Counted from the first letter of the stretch, positions 34,347 to 43,680 are shown. The stretch: 64,000 nucleotides of DNA from Saprospiraceae bacterium UBA2329 (GCA_002344975.1 DDUV01000073.1:1-64000), one strand, 5' to 3'. Translations and numbers: made by a program. The notes: a model not told the origin generated them from the sequence alone.

Positions 34347-35315
34347 ATGTTTACAGGAAATCTTCTCTTGCACATCGAAACCAATTGCTGGCTGTGGTGG
34401 CTGCTCGGCTCCCTGCTGCCCTTGCTGCTCGGCATAGCCATCGGGTACCTGCTTTTCAGCAAATACCGCCGCCTGGCTGCCGAACTGGAAGCTGAGCGCA
34501 ATCAACTCAAAGGCGAAGTAGCCGAATGGGAGAAAAACTACATGAGCCTGAAATATCAGCTCGACGAGTGCCAAAAAGAGCGCGACCGCATGAAAATTTC
34601 GCTGCAAAGCTGCGAAGCCGACAAAGCGGTGCTGCAATTCAAATTGGATCACAGCCACGATCACGATCACGACGCCCATGGCATAGTAGCCGGTTCTGTG
34701 GCTGCTCTGGCTCCGAAAGGCGCTGCCGGATTGGGCGCTTTGTTTACCAGCGATAACCTGCAAATTATTGAGGGCATTGGCCCGAAAATTGAGGAATTGC
34801 TGCACGCTGCCGGCATCAATACCTGGGCAGATTTGGCGAAAGCCGACTTCGACCGTCTGCGCCAAATATTGGACGAAGCCGGTCCGAGCTACCGCATCCA
34901 CAATCCCGGCACCTGGGGCCAGCAAGCTGCTCTGGCGGCTGCCGGCAAGTGGGACGAACTGATTACGCTGCAAAAGGCATTGGATGCCGGCGAGGATACC
35001 GACGGAGGAGAATCGGATTCCAAGCTGGAAAAAATGGCCGTAAAACTGCTGGGCTTTTCCATGAATCCGAGCGACCTGAAGGTAGTGGAAGGCATCGGCC
35101 CGAAAATTGAGGAATTGCTCAAGGCCGACGGCATTCACAACTGGTCTGACCTGGCCGCAGCTTCCGCAGATCGCATACAAGCCGTTCTGGATGCTGCCGG
35201 TGATAACTTCCGATTGGCCAATCCGGGTACCTGGCCGCGTCAGGCGGCGATGGCGGCTGCCGGCGAATGGGTGGAGCTGAAGGCTTACCAAAATGAGCTG
35301 CAAGGCGGGAAATAA
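34347..35315 (+). CDS. Membrane-tethered coiled-coil protein with two helix-hairpin-helix domains
   Basis: A 322-residue protein. One transmembrane helix (about 14-38, WWLLGSLLPLLLGIAIGYLL) followed by KYRR suggests the rest is cytoplasmic. A coiled coil of about 65 residues follows (EAERNQLKGEVAEWEKNYMS), then a His/Asp-rich hinge (HSHDHDHDAHG). Two near-identical modules of about 75 residues start with LQIIEGIGPKIEELLHAAGI and LKVVEGIGPKIEELLKADGI and end with NPGTW...A(A/M)AAAG(K/E)W. GIGPKIEELL is the hairpin of helix-hairpin-helix domains that contact nucleic acid backbones. Followed by a strong terminator. Confidence 0.75.
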   Translation: MFTGNLLLHIETNCWLWWLLGSLLPLLLGIAIGYLLFSKYRRLAAELEAERNQLKGEVAEWEKNYMSLKYQLDECQKERDRMKISLQSCEADKAVLQFKLDHSHDHDHDAHGIVAGSVAALAPKGAAGLGALFTSDNLQIIEGIGPKIEELLHAAGINTWADLAKADFDRLRQILDEAGPSYRIHNPGTWGQQAALAAAGKWDELITLQKALDAGEDTDGGESDSKLEKMAVKLLGFSMNPSDLKVVEGIGPKIEELLKADGIHNWSDLAAASADRIQAVLDAAGDNFRLANPGTWPRQAAMAAAGEWVELKAYQNELQGGK

Positions 35316-35332
35316 GTCTTGCTGAAAATGAT

Positions 35333-35372
35333 AAAAAGGCGTTTCGTTCAAGTGGGCGGAGCGCCTTTTTTT
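35333..35372 (+). terminator. Terminator after the helix-hairpin-helix gene
   Basis: Stem AAAAAGGCG (35333-35341) / CGCCTTTTT (35362-35370) extending into a T run, 18 nt past the stop codon. The A-rich left flank means it could also act on the other strand. Confidence 0.85.
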
Positions 35373-35507
35373 GTTACGGCAGAAAGATAAAAATGCAATT
35401 GTCTTTCTCATTGCAAAAACTCAATTCCAGCCTGATAAGCCTCACATCTTTCTTCTACTTTTAGCCCCTGAAAATCAGCTTACATCATCCAAACAGCACA
35501 TCTACAC

Positions 35508-38500
35508 ATGCACCGTTTCCTATTACTCTGCACACTGCTTTTCCCACTCCTCGCATCTGCCCAATTCGGCGCTCCCGCCACACTCTGGACGCCCGCATCA
35601 GCGTCAGAGACCCGGCAGCCGGCAGGCGAAAGACGCATCCAACCACAAGTGTATCAAACCTTTGCCTTAGACATCAACGCTCTGCGAAGCCGCCTGACCC
35701 ATGCCCCGATGGAGCGCACGGAAGCCGCCAAAAGCCGGGCGCCGATGGTGGAAATACCGCTCCCCGACGGCGAAATCATTCGCTTCAGCGTTTGGGAATC
35801 GCCCATTATGGAGCAGGCTCTGGCGAAGCGCTATCCCGGCATCCGCACTTATGCGGGCCGCGCAGTACACGATCCGGCCATGACACTGCGCTTCGATCTC
35901 ACGCCGCAGGGCTTTCACGCCACGCTGTTCACGCAGCAGTTCGGCGCGGTTTTTATTGATCCGCTGTATCAAGGACAAGACCAGTTGTATCAGATTTATG
36001 CCAAAAAAGACTTCGTTCCGGCGGCGCACAAAACCTTCTCCTGCGCCTTTAATCATTCACATGCCAATGAGCCCGACGGCAACGAGCCTCAGCGCGGCAA
36101 GCGTTTCGGCGACTGTCAGTTGCGCGTTTACCGGCTGGCCTTGGCCTGCACCGGCGAGTATGCACAGTTTCACGGCGGCACGGTTCCTTTGGTACTGGGT
36201 GCTATGGTTACGACCATGAACCGGGTGAACGGCGTGTATGAACGGGAGTTTGCCGTGCGCATGAACTTAGTGGCCAACAACGATACCCTCATTTTTCTGA
36301 ATGCCGAAACCGACCCCTTCACCAACAACGATGTGGGCGCCATGCTGGGCGAGAACCAAGCCATCATAGACAGCCTGATCACTCCGGAAAAGTACGACAT
36401 CGGGCACGCATTCGGCACCGGCGGCGGCGGCGTGGCAGGATACGGCGTGGTGTGCAATCCCAACTCCAAGGCCATCGGCGTCACAGGCGGCGGCGCGCCC
36501 GTCGGCGACCCGTTCGATATAGATTATGTGGCCCACGAAATCGGGCACCAATTTGCTGGAAGTCATACCTTTAGAGGCTGCGGCAATGATAATGCCAACG
36601 ACCCCACCGCATTGGAACCGGGCAGCGGCTCTACCATCATGGCGTATGCGGGCATTTGCGGTGACAATGTGCAGTCGAACTCCAACGACTATTTTCACGG
36701 ATACAATTTGGAGGAAATGTCCAATTTCATCACCCTGGGCGGAGGTAACACCTGCGGCGAACAAATCCCGTTAGACAACCTGCCGCCCGAAGTGACGAGC
36801 AGCGGGCAATCGTATGTTATCCCCATCGGAACGCCCTTTTTTCTCACGGCTCAGGCGACCGACCCCGACGATGATCCGCTCAGCTATTGCTGGGAACAGT
36901 TTGACGATGAGCTAAGTCCGCAGCCGCCGCAACCCACCAACACCGGCGGCCCCAATTTCAGAACCCTCACGCCCTCGCCGAGTCCTACTCGCTATTTTCC
37001 GGCCTTGCCTGCATTGGTCAACGGCGGGCCTTTTATCTGGGAAGTGCTGCCGACCGTAGCGCGCAGCATGAATTTCCGCGTTTCGGTGCGCGACAATGCC
37101 CCCGGCGGAGGCTGTACCGATCATGGCAGCGTAGCCATCACCGTCAGCGATGTGGCCGGCCCTTTTGTTGTACTCAACCCCGATACAGCCGGCATTCGCT
37201 GGACGGCAGGCGGGCAGGAAATTGTGCGCTGGGACGTGGCCAACACCCAACTGGCGCCCGTGAGTTGCGCGGAAGTGGACATCCTGCTCTCTACCGACGG
37301 GGGCCTCTCCTACCCCACCGTGCTGGCTGCCGGCGTGCCGAATAATGGCCTCCATGCCGTGGACGTGCCCCATCTGCTCAGCTCATCGGCCAGGGTGATG
37401 GTAGTTTGTGCCGGAAGCATCTTTTTCGATATTTCCAACAACAATTTCAGCATCGTTGAACCGGCGGCAGGATTTGTGCTGCACACCGAACCCAACGCGA
37501 TTAATTCCTGTGGATTGGATGAGATGAGCATTTCCATCGGCTTAGATACGACGGATGGATTTGAGGGTCGGATAGGATTGGAAGTTTCCGGTTTGCCGGA
37601 AGGCGTGCTTGCTGCCTTCGATCAGGATACCCTTGACGGCGGCGGGCAGGCCACATTGACCATCAGCGGATTATCTGCCGCCACAGCGGGAATTTACACC
37701 ATTGTAGTGACCGGAACCGGCAACGGAGGAAGTCAGTCGGCGGCCTTTGTATTCAACGCTACCCCGGCATTGCCCGATCCTGTACTACCTGCTGCTCCCG
37801 TCAACGGCGCCGTCAATGCCCGGTTGATGCCCCTGCTGGCCTGGAACGACATGCCTCGCGCCGATACTTATACCCTTGAGATAGCCGACAACCCGGAGTT
37901 TGTACCGGTGCTTTTGGCGCAAGCCGGACTGACCGACATCCAGTATCAAATAAGAAACAACCTGCCGGACGGAGCAGTGCTCTACTGGCGAATCCGGGCC
38001 GCCAACGCTTGCGGCAGCGGCGAGTATGGGCCTGTATATCAGTTCACTACGGCGGCGGTAGCTTGTACGACCTTGGTGAGCAGCGATGTGCCTTTAGCCA
38101 TCAGTCCCGATGATACCGTGACGGTTTTTGCTACCGTCCTGTTTCCTGTACCGGGTATTGTGACCGATGTGAACATACCTGTACTGAAAGGGACGCACGA
38201 CTGGATCAACGATCTTCAGTTTTCACTCATCGGCCCATCGGGGACTACCTCGGCACTCTTGGGGCCTGTTTGCTGGGATGAGGATCATTTCGACATCCGT
38301 TTCGACGATGCCGCCACAACGCCTTATAATACCATACCCTGCCCACCCACAGACGGCGGGCTTTACCGGCCCCGGTCGCCACTGTCGGTTTTCAACGGGC
38401 AAGACGCGGAGGGCGCCTGGAAGTTGCAGGTTTTTGACTCTTGGGCTGCCGACGGCGGAGAACTGACCGACTGGTCTTTGGAGGTTTGCTACCTGCCGCC

Positions 38501-39230
38501 ACCCAATGCCGGCTGCTCGCTGAGCGTCGCCGCTGAAGTGATAGCCACCCATTGCACACCCTGCACCTCCAACCTTGCGCTGATGGTAACGGGCGCAAGC
38601 GGCTCAACTGCCTTTTTGTGGAACGACGGCTCGCGGGATGCCTCGCGGCAGGCTGTTTGTGAGGGCAGTTACACGGTAATGGTGGTGGACTCGGCAAGTT
38701 GTGAAGTGACTTTGCAGGTAGAAGTACCTCCAGCAACTGAGTTTCTGAGCATCGGCGCAACGGCCACACCTGCTCAGGGTGGCAACAACGGCAGCGCCAC
38801 GGCAACCGCAACGGGAGGCATTGCGCCGCTTACTTACCTCTGGAATACCGGCGACACTACGGCCACCGTGCAACAGTTGGCAGCCGGCATTTACACCGTC
38901 ACCGTGACGGATGCCAATGGGTGTACGGCTACGACGGAAGTGGTGGTGGAATTTGTTTCGGGGCTGGGAGAAGTCATCGGGCTGAACGAATTCCGGCTGT
39001 CGCCCAATCCTACCGGCGGGAAAGTTCAGGCTTTCATCGCCTTTGAGCAAGACGAGGAGGTATGGGTGGAGATTTACTCCATTGACGGCCGCCGTTTACA
39101 ACGCAATACGCAGCACGGGCAACGCATTGAACTGTTGTTTGACCTGACGGATCAGAACGACGGCGTATATTTTATTTCAGTGCGAACAGCGCGGGGCAGT
39201 GTGACGAAGCCGGTGGTGCTGGCCAAGTGA
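35508..39230 (+). CDS. T9SS type A secreted zinc metalloprotease with P domain
   Basis: A 1240-residue exported protease: signal peptide (start MHRFLLLCTLLFPLLAS); propeptide-like region to about 200; reprolysin/M12B-like catalytic domain about 205-415 with zinc motif HEIGHQFAGSH at about 343-353 and a later Met-turn region (STIMAYAGICG). Ig/FN3-like domains follow (about 425-860). A proprotein-convertase P domain (about 875-1005) contains HDWINDLQFSLIGPSGT and GAWKLQVFDSWAADGGELTDW. SprB-like repeats (about 1010-1150) come next, then a type A sorting domain (RLSPNPTGGKVQAFI ... GVYFISVRTARGSVTKPVVLAK). Probably degrades extracellular protein. A near-consensus promoter TACTTTTA lies at 35456-35463. 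Confidence 0.9.
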   Translation: MHRFLLLCTLLFPLLASAQFGAPATLWTPASASETRQPAGERRIQPQVYQTFALDINALRSRLTHAPMERTEAAKSRAPMVEIPLPDGEIIRFSVWESPIMEQALAKRYPGIRTYAGRAVHDPAMTLRFDLTPQGFHATLFTQQFGAVFIDPLYQGQDQLYQIYAKKDFVPAAHKTFSCAFNHSHANEPDGNEPQRGKRFGDCQLRVYRLALACTGEYAQFHGGTVPLVLGAMVTTMNRVNGVYEREFAVRMNLVANNDTLIFLNAETDPFTNNDVGAMLGENQAIIDSLITPEKYDIGHAFGTGGGGVAGYGVVCNPNSKAIGVTGGGAPVGDPFDIDYVAHEIGHQFAGSHTFRGCGNDNANDPTALEPGSGSTIMAYAGICGDNVQSNSNDYFHGYNLEEMSNFITLGGGNTCGEQIPLDNLPPEVTSSGQSYVIPIGTPFFLTAQATDPDDDPLSYCWEQFDDELSPQPPQPTNTGGPNFRTLTPSPSPTRYFPALPALVNGGPFIWEVLPTVARSMNFRVSVRDNAPGGGCTDHGSVAITVSDVAGPFVVLNPDTAGIRWTAGGQEIVRWDVANTQLAPVSCAEVDILLSTDGGLSYPTVLAAGVPNNGLHAVDVPHLLSSSARVMVVCAGSIFFDISNNNFSIVEPAAGFVLHTEPNAINSCGLDEMSISIGLDTTDGFEGRIGLEVSGLPEGVLAAFDQDTLDGGGQATLTISGLSAATAGIYTIVVTGTGNGGSQSAAFVFNATPALPDPVLPAAPVNGAVNARLMPLLAWNDMPRADTYTLEIADNPEFVPVLLAQAGLTDIQYQIRNNLPDGAVLYWRIRAANACGSGEYGPVYQFTTAAVACTTLVSSDVPLAISPDDTVTVFATVLFPVPGIVTDVNIPVLKGTHDWINDLQFSLIGPSGTTSALLGPVCWDEDHFDIRFDDAATTPYNTIPCPPTDGGLYRPRSPLSVFNGQDAEGAWKLQVFDSWAADGGELTDWSLEVCYLPPPNAGCSLSVAAEVIATHCTPCTSNLALMVTGASGSTAFLWNDGSRDASRQAVCEGSYTVMVVDSASCEVTLQVEVPPATEFLSIGATATPAQGGNNGSATATATGGIAPLTYLWNTGDTTATVQQLAAGIYTVTVTDANGCTATTEVVVEFVSGLGEVIGLNEFRLSPNPTGGKVQAFIAFEQDEEVWVEIYSIDGRRLQRNTQHGQRIELLFDLTDQNDGVYFISVRTARGSVTKPVVLAK

Positions 39231-39254
39231 GGCTGATGTGACAATGTGTTCAAT

Positions 39255-39302
39255 AAAAAAACCGGCAGGACTTCAATGAGAAGATCTGCCGGTTTCATTT
39301 TT
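39255..39302. terminator. Bidirectional terminator between protease and yceI genes
   Basis: Stem AAACCGGCAG (39259-39268) / CTGCCGGTTT (39286-39295), with an A run to the left and a T-rich run to the right. It sits between the convergent protease and YceI genes, so it can stop both. Confidence 0.85.
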
Positions 39303-39313
39303 TATAAAACGGC

Positions 39314-39838
39314 TCAATTGCTTTTCGCCAACTGAATCTCGCCCAACAGACGCACTTCGTCGCTGACCAGCACGCCGCCTGCTTCCAGCGCTGCGTTCCA
39401 GTTGAGGTCCCAGTCTTTGCGATTGATTTTGCCCGAAAGGGTGAAGCCGGCCTTGGTGTTGCCCCAGGGGTCCTGGCCGATGCCGCCAAACTCCGCTTCC
39501 ATTGTAACGGGATGCGTGATGCCTTTGATGGTCAGATCGCCCTGAAGTTGGTTGTTCGCGGGCGAGTAAGACTTCGCTTTGAAGACCAAGGCTGCGTGGT
39601 TTTCCACATCGAAGAAATCGGCGCTGCGCAGGTGGCCGTCGCGCTGTTCGCTGCCTGTGTTGACGGAGGCCGTTTCGGCAGAGAACTGGATGGAGGCCGT
39701 AGAGAAGTCATCTCCCTCGGTTTCTACCTCTACATGGAAGCGGTCGAAGCTGCCGGTGACAGTGGCGATCATCATGTGCTTGACCTTGAATTGAATTTCA
39801 GAGTGTGCGGGATCGAGTACCCATTTTGTTGTTGCCAT
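39314..39838 (-). CDS. Cytoplasmic YceI-family protein
   Basis: A 174-residue YceI protein without a signal peptide (starts MATTKWVLDPAHSEIQFKVK). Family motifs: HMMIATVTGSFDRF, HLRSADFFDVENH, GDLTIKGITHPV, and GFTLSGKINRKDWDLNWN. The family binds amphiphilic lipids such as polyisoprenoids. Leaderless members beside a Crp/Fnr regulator are common in Bacteroidota; here such a regulator lies 93 bp upstream on the same strand and may control it. Confidence 0.9.
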   Translation of the reverse strand: MATTKWVLDPAHSEIQFKVKHMMIATVTGSFDRFHVEVETEGDDFSTASIQFSAETASVNTGSEQRDGHLRSADFFDVENHAALVFKAKSYSPANNQLQGDLTIKGITHPVTMEAEFGGIGQDPWGNTKAGFTLSGKINRKDWDLNWNAALEAGGVLVSDEVRLLGEIQLAKSN

Positions 39839-39931
39839 GTTGGTTTTGATTTTACTTTATTCAAAAGATGGCACAAAGATGGGGGCGGAATGGGGTGAAA
39901 AACATTGAAGTAGATTAAGAAATGCAAAAAG

Positions 39932-40528
39932 TCATTTCCGGCGGGCTTTTTCGCCGCGCAATTTGCTCAAAAACTCAGGCGTAACGCCGATATAAGCGGC
40001 AATTTGCTTTTGAGGAAGCCGGTGAATGAGCGAAGGGTACTGCCGGCAAAACTGATCGTAGCGCTGTGCGGCGCTCTGACTCATGTTGTCTAAAATGCGC
40101 TGCCGCCCGGCCACCAAAGAGTTTTCCACGATGATTCTGAAAAAGCGCTCGAATTTCGGCACTTCAAGGTACAATTGCTCCTGCCGGTTTTTCGAGAGCA
40201 GCAACAGTTCCGTGTCTTCCAGCGCATCAATGTACAATTGTCCCGGTTGCCCGGAAATAAAGCTGTACATATCGGCGATCCACCAGTTTTCGGGGGCAAA
40301 TTGCAGGATGTGTTCAAAGCCGTTGGCGTCCACGGTGTAACTGCGCAGACAGCCATTGGTAACGAAGGCCGAATGACGGCACACATCGCCTTCCTGAAGC
40401 AGAAACCGGCGTTTTTTCACTTGCGCCGTTTGCAACAAAGATAAAAAATAAGCCTCCTCTTCGGCAGTGGGGTCAATGTGCCGGCGGATGTTGCTCATCA
40501 GGAGCGCGTGTTGATCTTCGAGACTCAT
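39932..40528 (-). CDS. Crp/Fnr-family transcriptional regulator
   Basis: A 198-residue regulator: cyclic-nucleotide-binding-like beta roll at about 20-140 (RRFLLQEGDVCRHSAFVTNG; FAPENWWIADMYSFISG) and C-terminal winged helix with recognition-helix region LPQKQIAAYIGVTPEFLSKLRG. The cAMP-contact residues of E. coli Crp are not evident and there is no Fnr Cys cluster, so the signal is unknown. The gene is directly preceded by five copies of a 26-bp tandem repeat starting 18 bp upstream of its ATG. Downstream it faces the same way as the YceI gene. Confidence 0.88.
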   Translation of the reverse strand: MSLEDQHALLMSNIRRHIDPTAEEEAYFLSLLQTAQVKKRRFLLQEGDVCRHSAFVTNGCLRSYTVDANGFEHILQFAPENWWIADMYSFISGQPGQLYIDALEDTELLLLSKNRQEQLYLEVPKFERFFRIIVENSLVAGRQRILDNMSQSAAQRYDQFCRQYPSLIHRLPQKQIAAYIGVTPEFLSKLRGEKARRK

Positions 40529-40545
40529 GGATATATCTTTTTAAT

Positions 40546-40675
40546 GTCATCTGCTGCGCAGTTTATCAAAAGTCATCTGCTGCGCAGTTTATCAAAAGTC
40601 ATCTGCTTCGCAGTTTATCGAAAGTCATCTGCTTCACAGTTTATCGAAAGTCATCTGCTGCGCAGTTCATCGCTG
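40546..40675. repeat. 26-bp tandem repeat, five copies
   Basis: Five head-to-tail 26-bp units (starts 40546, 40572, 40598, 40624, 40650) with core CTGCTGCGCAGTTTATC. The core holds the palindrome CTGCGCAG, kept in units 1, 2 and 5 and degraded in units 3 and 4. Read on the minus strand, junctions 1-2 and 2-3 carry GACTTTTG, one mismatch from the TAnnTTTG promoter box. The array fills the space between the TonB receptor stop and the Crp/Fnr start. Confidence 0.9.
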
Positions 40676-40678
40676 GAT

Positions 40679-40706
40679 GGAACCCGAAACTCGGAACCCG
40701 AAACTC
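40679..40706. repeat. 14-bp tandem repeat, two copies
   Basis: GGAACCCGAAACTC occurs twice head to tail (40679-40692, 40693-40706), directly between the 26-bp array and the stop of the TonB receptor gene. Part of the low-information intergenic repeats seen in this window. Confidence 0.7.
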
Positions 40707-40711
40707 TCCCC

Positions 40712-43117
40712 TCACTCCCCATCGCCCGGCGAGAACATATTTTGTTGATCCTCTCGCTTTTTCATGCCGAAATTGTAGCGCAAATTTAGCCCAATGCGCT
40801 GGTTGTCGTTGTAGCGCTCGCCAAAAACATTGATCGAACCCTGATTGATGTTGAAGCGCGTGACCATCGTGCGCAACACATCGCGGGCACTGAGCGTGAT
40901 ACTCAGTTTTTTCTTCCACATCGTTTGAGTGATGCCAAAATTGAGCTGCCCGAAGGTGTCTAATTCATAGAAATTCTGCTGGCCTTTAAACATTACAAAA
41001 CCATTCATCGTGAGCTTGGTGTTCGGCGTGAGATTAAGGGAGTGGAAGGTGAACAACTGCCAACTGCCCCGCGAGAAGCTGAGCGGCTGATTTTCATACA
41101 ATCCATTGTAATCGTTGAGGTTGTATTGGGCGCTGACCACAAAAAAGTACTTGCCGCCGGGTGGAATAGCACCGACGATGCGAAAGTATGTTTCTCTGTT
41201 TTTGCCCACATTGTCGAAAGTGCGCACGGCTACTTCGGGGAATTGCGGGTCTTGATACACCACATTGGAAAAAATATTGCGGGTGTAATTGCGGCCAATC
41301 GCGAAGATGGGCATGTCGTTGAAACTGATATTGGCCTCTATGTTGTCGGTGAATTGAGGTTGCAGGGCCGGATTGCCGGTTTCGTACAAATACGGGTCCA
41401 CGATTTTAATGTAAGGGTTCAAGTTTTGATAGCCGGGACGATTGATGGTGCGGCGGTAGATGAGATAACTTTGAAGAGAAAAACTTGCAATTTTCATGAT
41501 GGGGCGACTGAGATAAGCATAAGGAAACCAGTCGGTTCTGTTGATAACAAAGCTCGTATCGGCGGGCACGGTCTGGCGGCCGTCCATGCGGGTATTTTCC
41601 ATACGCACGCCGGTTTTGAGCAGGAAGTTGCCGGGCAGCGATTTGGAGGCTTGCAAATACGCCGCGTTGATGTTTTCGCGGTAATTAAAGGCATTGGTGC
41701 GCAAGGCGTCGGGTTGAGAAGCGCCGCCGTTGACATTGAAAAAATAATCCGCCCGGCTTTGGTAGTTCTGCCAGGTGCTTTTGAAACCCGTTTCCAGCTT
41801 GATACCCTGTTTGGGAAAGCGATAAGTGAGATCGGATTGCAGCAGAATGAAGTGGCGATTCTGGCGGTTGTCGCCGTTGCCGGCCAAGGTACCTGCGAGC
41901 GGCCGCAGCGATTGAATGCTGTAGTCCTGCTCGTTGTTGTTGTTGTTGTAATTGTAACTGAACTTCGTATCCCATTCAGAACCAATGGTATCGAGTTTAT
42001 GAATCAGTCCCAGGTCTTGCTGAAGACTGAAAAATCCGGTGCGATTGTCGGTGCTGTTATCGTTTTCCGAAAGGAGAATATTGTCTAATGTGTTGATTGT
42101 ATTGAGATTGTAGGCAGAGGAGCGCCGCAACCCCAGATTCACCCTGCCGTCGTAGTTGAAACCCCAGCGTTCATTGGGGTCGAGATTGAAGCCGTAGCCC
42201 ACATAACCGAAATCGGAAGGAAAACGCGAACGGGCATTTTGAGATAAAATGCTCTCCGCAGACAATTCCCGGCTCGATTTCAGGTCTTCCACCGCGTCGT
42301 TGCGGCTGTAATTGGTATTGATATAATACGAGCCTTTGCCGCCGCTGTCGTTGAGGTTGACGCCGATGAACTGATTGCCGTAAATGCCCTGGTTCATACC
42401 CATATTGAGCGAGCCGGTGCGCCCGATGCGAACGCCTTTTTTGAGCACCACATTGACGATACCGCCCGAACTGGCTGCGTCGTATTTGGTAGAAGGCGTG
42501 CGCAAAACCTCAATTTTTTGTACGCTTCCCGGCGGCAGGCTTTGCAGGATGGTGGCAATGTCGCGGGCGCTCATACGCTGTTCTCTGCCGTTGATGTAAA
42601 TGACCGCCGGCGTAGCGCTGTTGAGGAAAATGCCGCCTTCCTGATCTACAAAAATGCCGGGCGTTTTTTCCAATACTTCCAAAGTGCTGGTGCTGGTATT
42701 GGCAATGGGTTCGGGATCAATAATCATTTTGTCCTCTTCCTGCGTGATGAGCGGGCGTTTGGCCGTCACGGTCACTTCTCCGAGCGCGAGGGCTTCGGGT
42801 TGCAGGGCATAGTCGAGGCGGTTTTGGCCGGCTTTGATGGAGACGGATTTCTCCAGATTCTGAAAACCGATGTACCGGATGACGACGCTGTGCAGGCCCT
42901 GTGAGAGGCGCTCGAATTTGGCCGTTCCGTCGGGGTCGGTCACTTCGGAAACGGTGACGGAATCAGCAAGGCGCAGCAACTGCACGGTAGCGCCGATGAG
43001 GGGTGTTTTTTCGTTGTCTTTGACGTTGATAAGGAGTGTGGATTGGGCCTGAGCTGCCGTAATCAATAAAAAAGAGAGCGCAAATGCGAGTGTTAACAGA
43101 GTAGTGGTTGCTTTCAT
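40712..43117 (-). CDS. TonB-dependent receptor, outer-membrane beta-barrel family
   Basis: An 801-residue receptor: signal peptide (start MKATTTLLTLAFALSFLL, cut near AQAQ); carboxypeptidase-like domain at about 27-115 (TPLIGATVQLLRLADSVTVSE); plug at about 120-230 (LEVLEKTPGIFVDQEGGIFL; VIYINGREQRMSARDIA; VQKIEVLRTPSTKYDAASSG); and a barrel with an outer-membrane-protein-insertion C terminus (GLNLRYNFGMKKREDQQ). The class resembles the OMP_b-brl_3 receptors often tied to peptide, metal or unknown ligands. No SusD partner is near. Its downstream neighbour, a Crp/Fnr gene, begins after the 26-bp array. Confidence 0.9.
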   Translation of the reverse strand: MKATTTLLTLAFALSFLLITAAQAQSTLLINVKDNEKTPLIGATVQLLRLADSVTVSEVTDPDGTAKFERLSQGLHSVVIRYIGFQNLEKSVSIKAGQNRLDYALQPEALALGEVTVTAKRPLITQEEDKMIIDPEPIANTSTSTLEVLEKTPGIFVDQEGGIFLNSATPAVIYINGREQRMSARDIATILQSLPPGSVQKIEVLRTPSTKYDAASSGGIVNVVLKKGVRIGRTGSLNMGMNQGIYGNQFIGVNLNDSGGKGSYYINTNYSRNDAVEDLKSSRELSAESILSQNARSRFPSDFGYVGYGFNLDPNERWGFNYDGRVNLGLRRSSAYNLNTINTLDNILLSENDNSTDNRTGFFSLQQDLGLIHKLDTIGSEWDTKFSYNYNNNNNEQDYSIQSLRPLAGTLAGNGDNRQNRHFILLQSDLTYRFPKQGIKLETGFKSTWQNYQSRADYFFNVNGGASQPDALRTNAFNYRENINAAYLQASKSLPGNFLLKTGVRMENTRMDGRQTVPADTSFVINRTDWFPYAYLSRPIMKIASFSLQSYLIYRRTINRPGYQNLNPYIKIVDPYLYETGNPALQPQFTDNIEANISFNDMPIFAIGRNYTRNIFSNVVYQDPQFPEVAVRTFDNVGKNRETYFRIVGAIPPGGKYFFVVSAQYNLNDYNGLYENQPLSFSRGSWQLFTFHSLNLTPNTKLTMNGFVMFKGQQNFYELDTFGQLNFGITQTMWKKKLSITLSARDVLRTMVTRFNINQGSINVFGERYNDNQRIGLNLRYNFGMKKREDQQNMFSPGDGE

Positions 43118-43220
43118 TCCAAATTTTGGTTGGTGTTGACAATGCAGACAAAGACACTTGAAATCAACAAAAGATGTACGGGCAGGCGATTTTGAGTTTT
43201 TGTTAACAGAGGTCGGCCGT

Positions 43221-43634
43221 TCAATGCTTTTTCAAGGCGCGTTCTTTCTCTTCCAAGTCGTTGAGTACCAACCGCAAAGCATCCGCGGAAACGAATATTT
43301 CCCATAAGCAAAGCAGCAACGAAATCATCATCAACAACAAGCTGCCTGCAAATACGATGGTAGCCGGGCTTTGCAGGCGCTCATACACCAGAAACATAGT
43401 CAGCGTGCAGCCCAACATGCTGATGATGGCAAAAAACTGCGCCCAACGTATGAGATAGACCCTTCGGCGAAGGTTTTTGATTTGAGGCAGCAGCCCCAAA
43501 TGTTCTGTGCTTTCAAAGTCTGCCGATAGTTTGCGAATCAGGGCCGAGATGGCCAAAAAGCGATTGGTGTAAGACAACATCAGCAGGGAAATGGCCGGAA
43601 ACAGCAGAGCGGGTGTTTGTATCGAAAGTTCCAT
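43221..43634 (-). CDS. DUF2721 membrane protein
   Basis: A 137-residue protein with three hydrophobic segments: about 8-28 (ALLFPAISLLMLSYTNRF), then after a charged stretch about 65-90 and 95-115. The motif TPALLFPAISLLMLSYTNRF and the NLRRRVYLIRWAQF loop fit the DUF2721 family. Function unknown. The start is the ATG of MELSIQTP; the longer frame adds three residues. Confidence 0.75.
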   Translation of the reverse strand: MELSIQTPALLFPAISLLMLSYTNRFLAISALIRKLSADFESTEHLGLLPQIKNLRRRVYLIRWAQFFAIISMLGCTLTMFLVYERLQSPATIVFAGSLLLMMISLLLCLWEIFVSADALRLVLNDLEEKERALKKH

Positions 43635-43680
43635 GCGGCACACAACAGCGGTCGGCGGGTCTTGGTTGAGCGGGTTTGGG

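Noticed and set aside
40546..40675. CRISPR-like array
   Set aside because: The 26-bp units are directly head to tail with no spacers, and there are no cas genes nearby.
40478..40789. 103-codon plus-strand protein across the 26-bp array
   Set aside because: The unit is not a multiple of three, so the translation is a mix of frames; it also overlaps the ends of two real genes.
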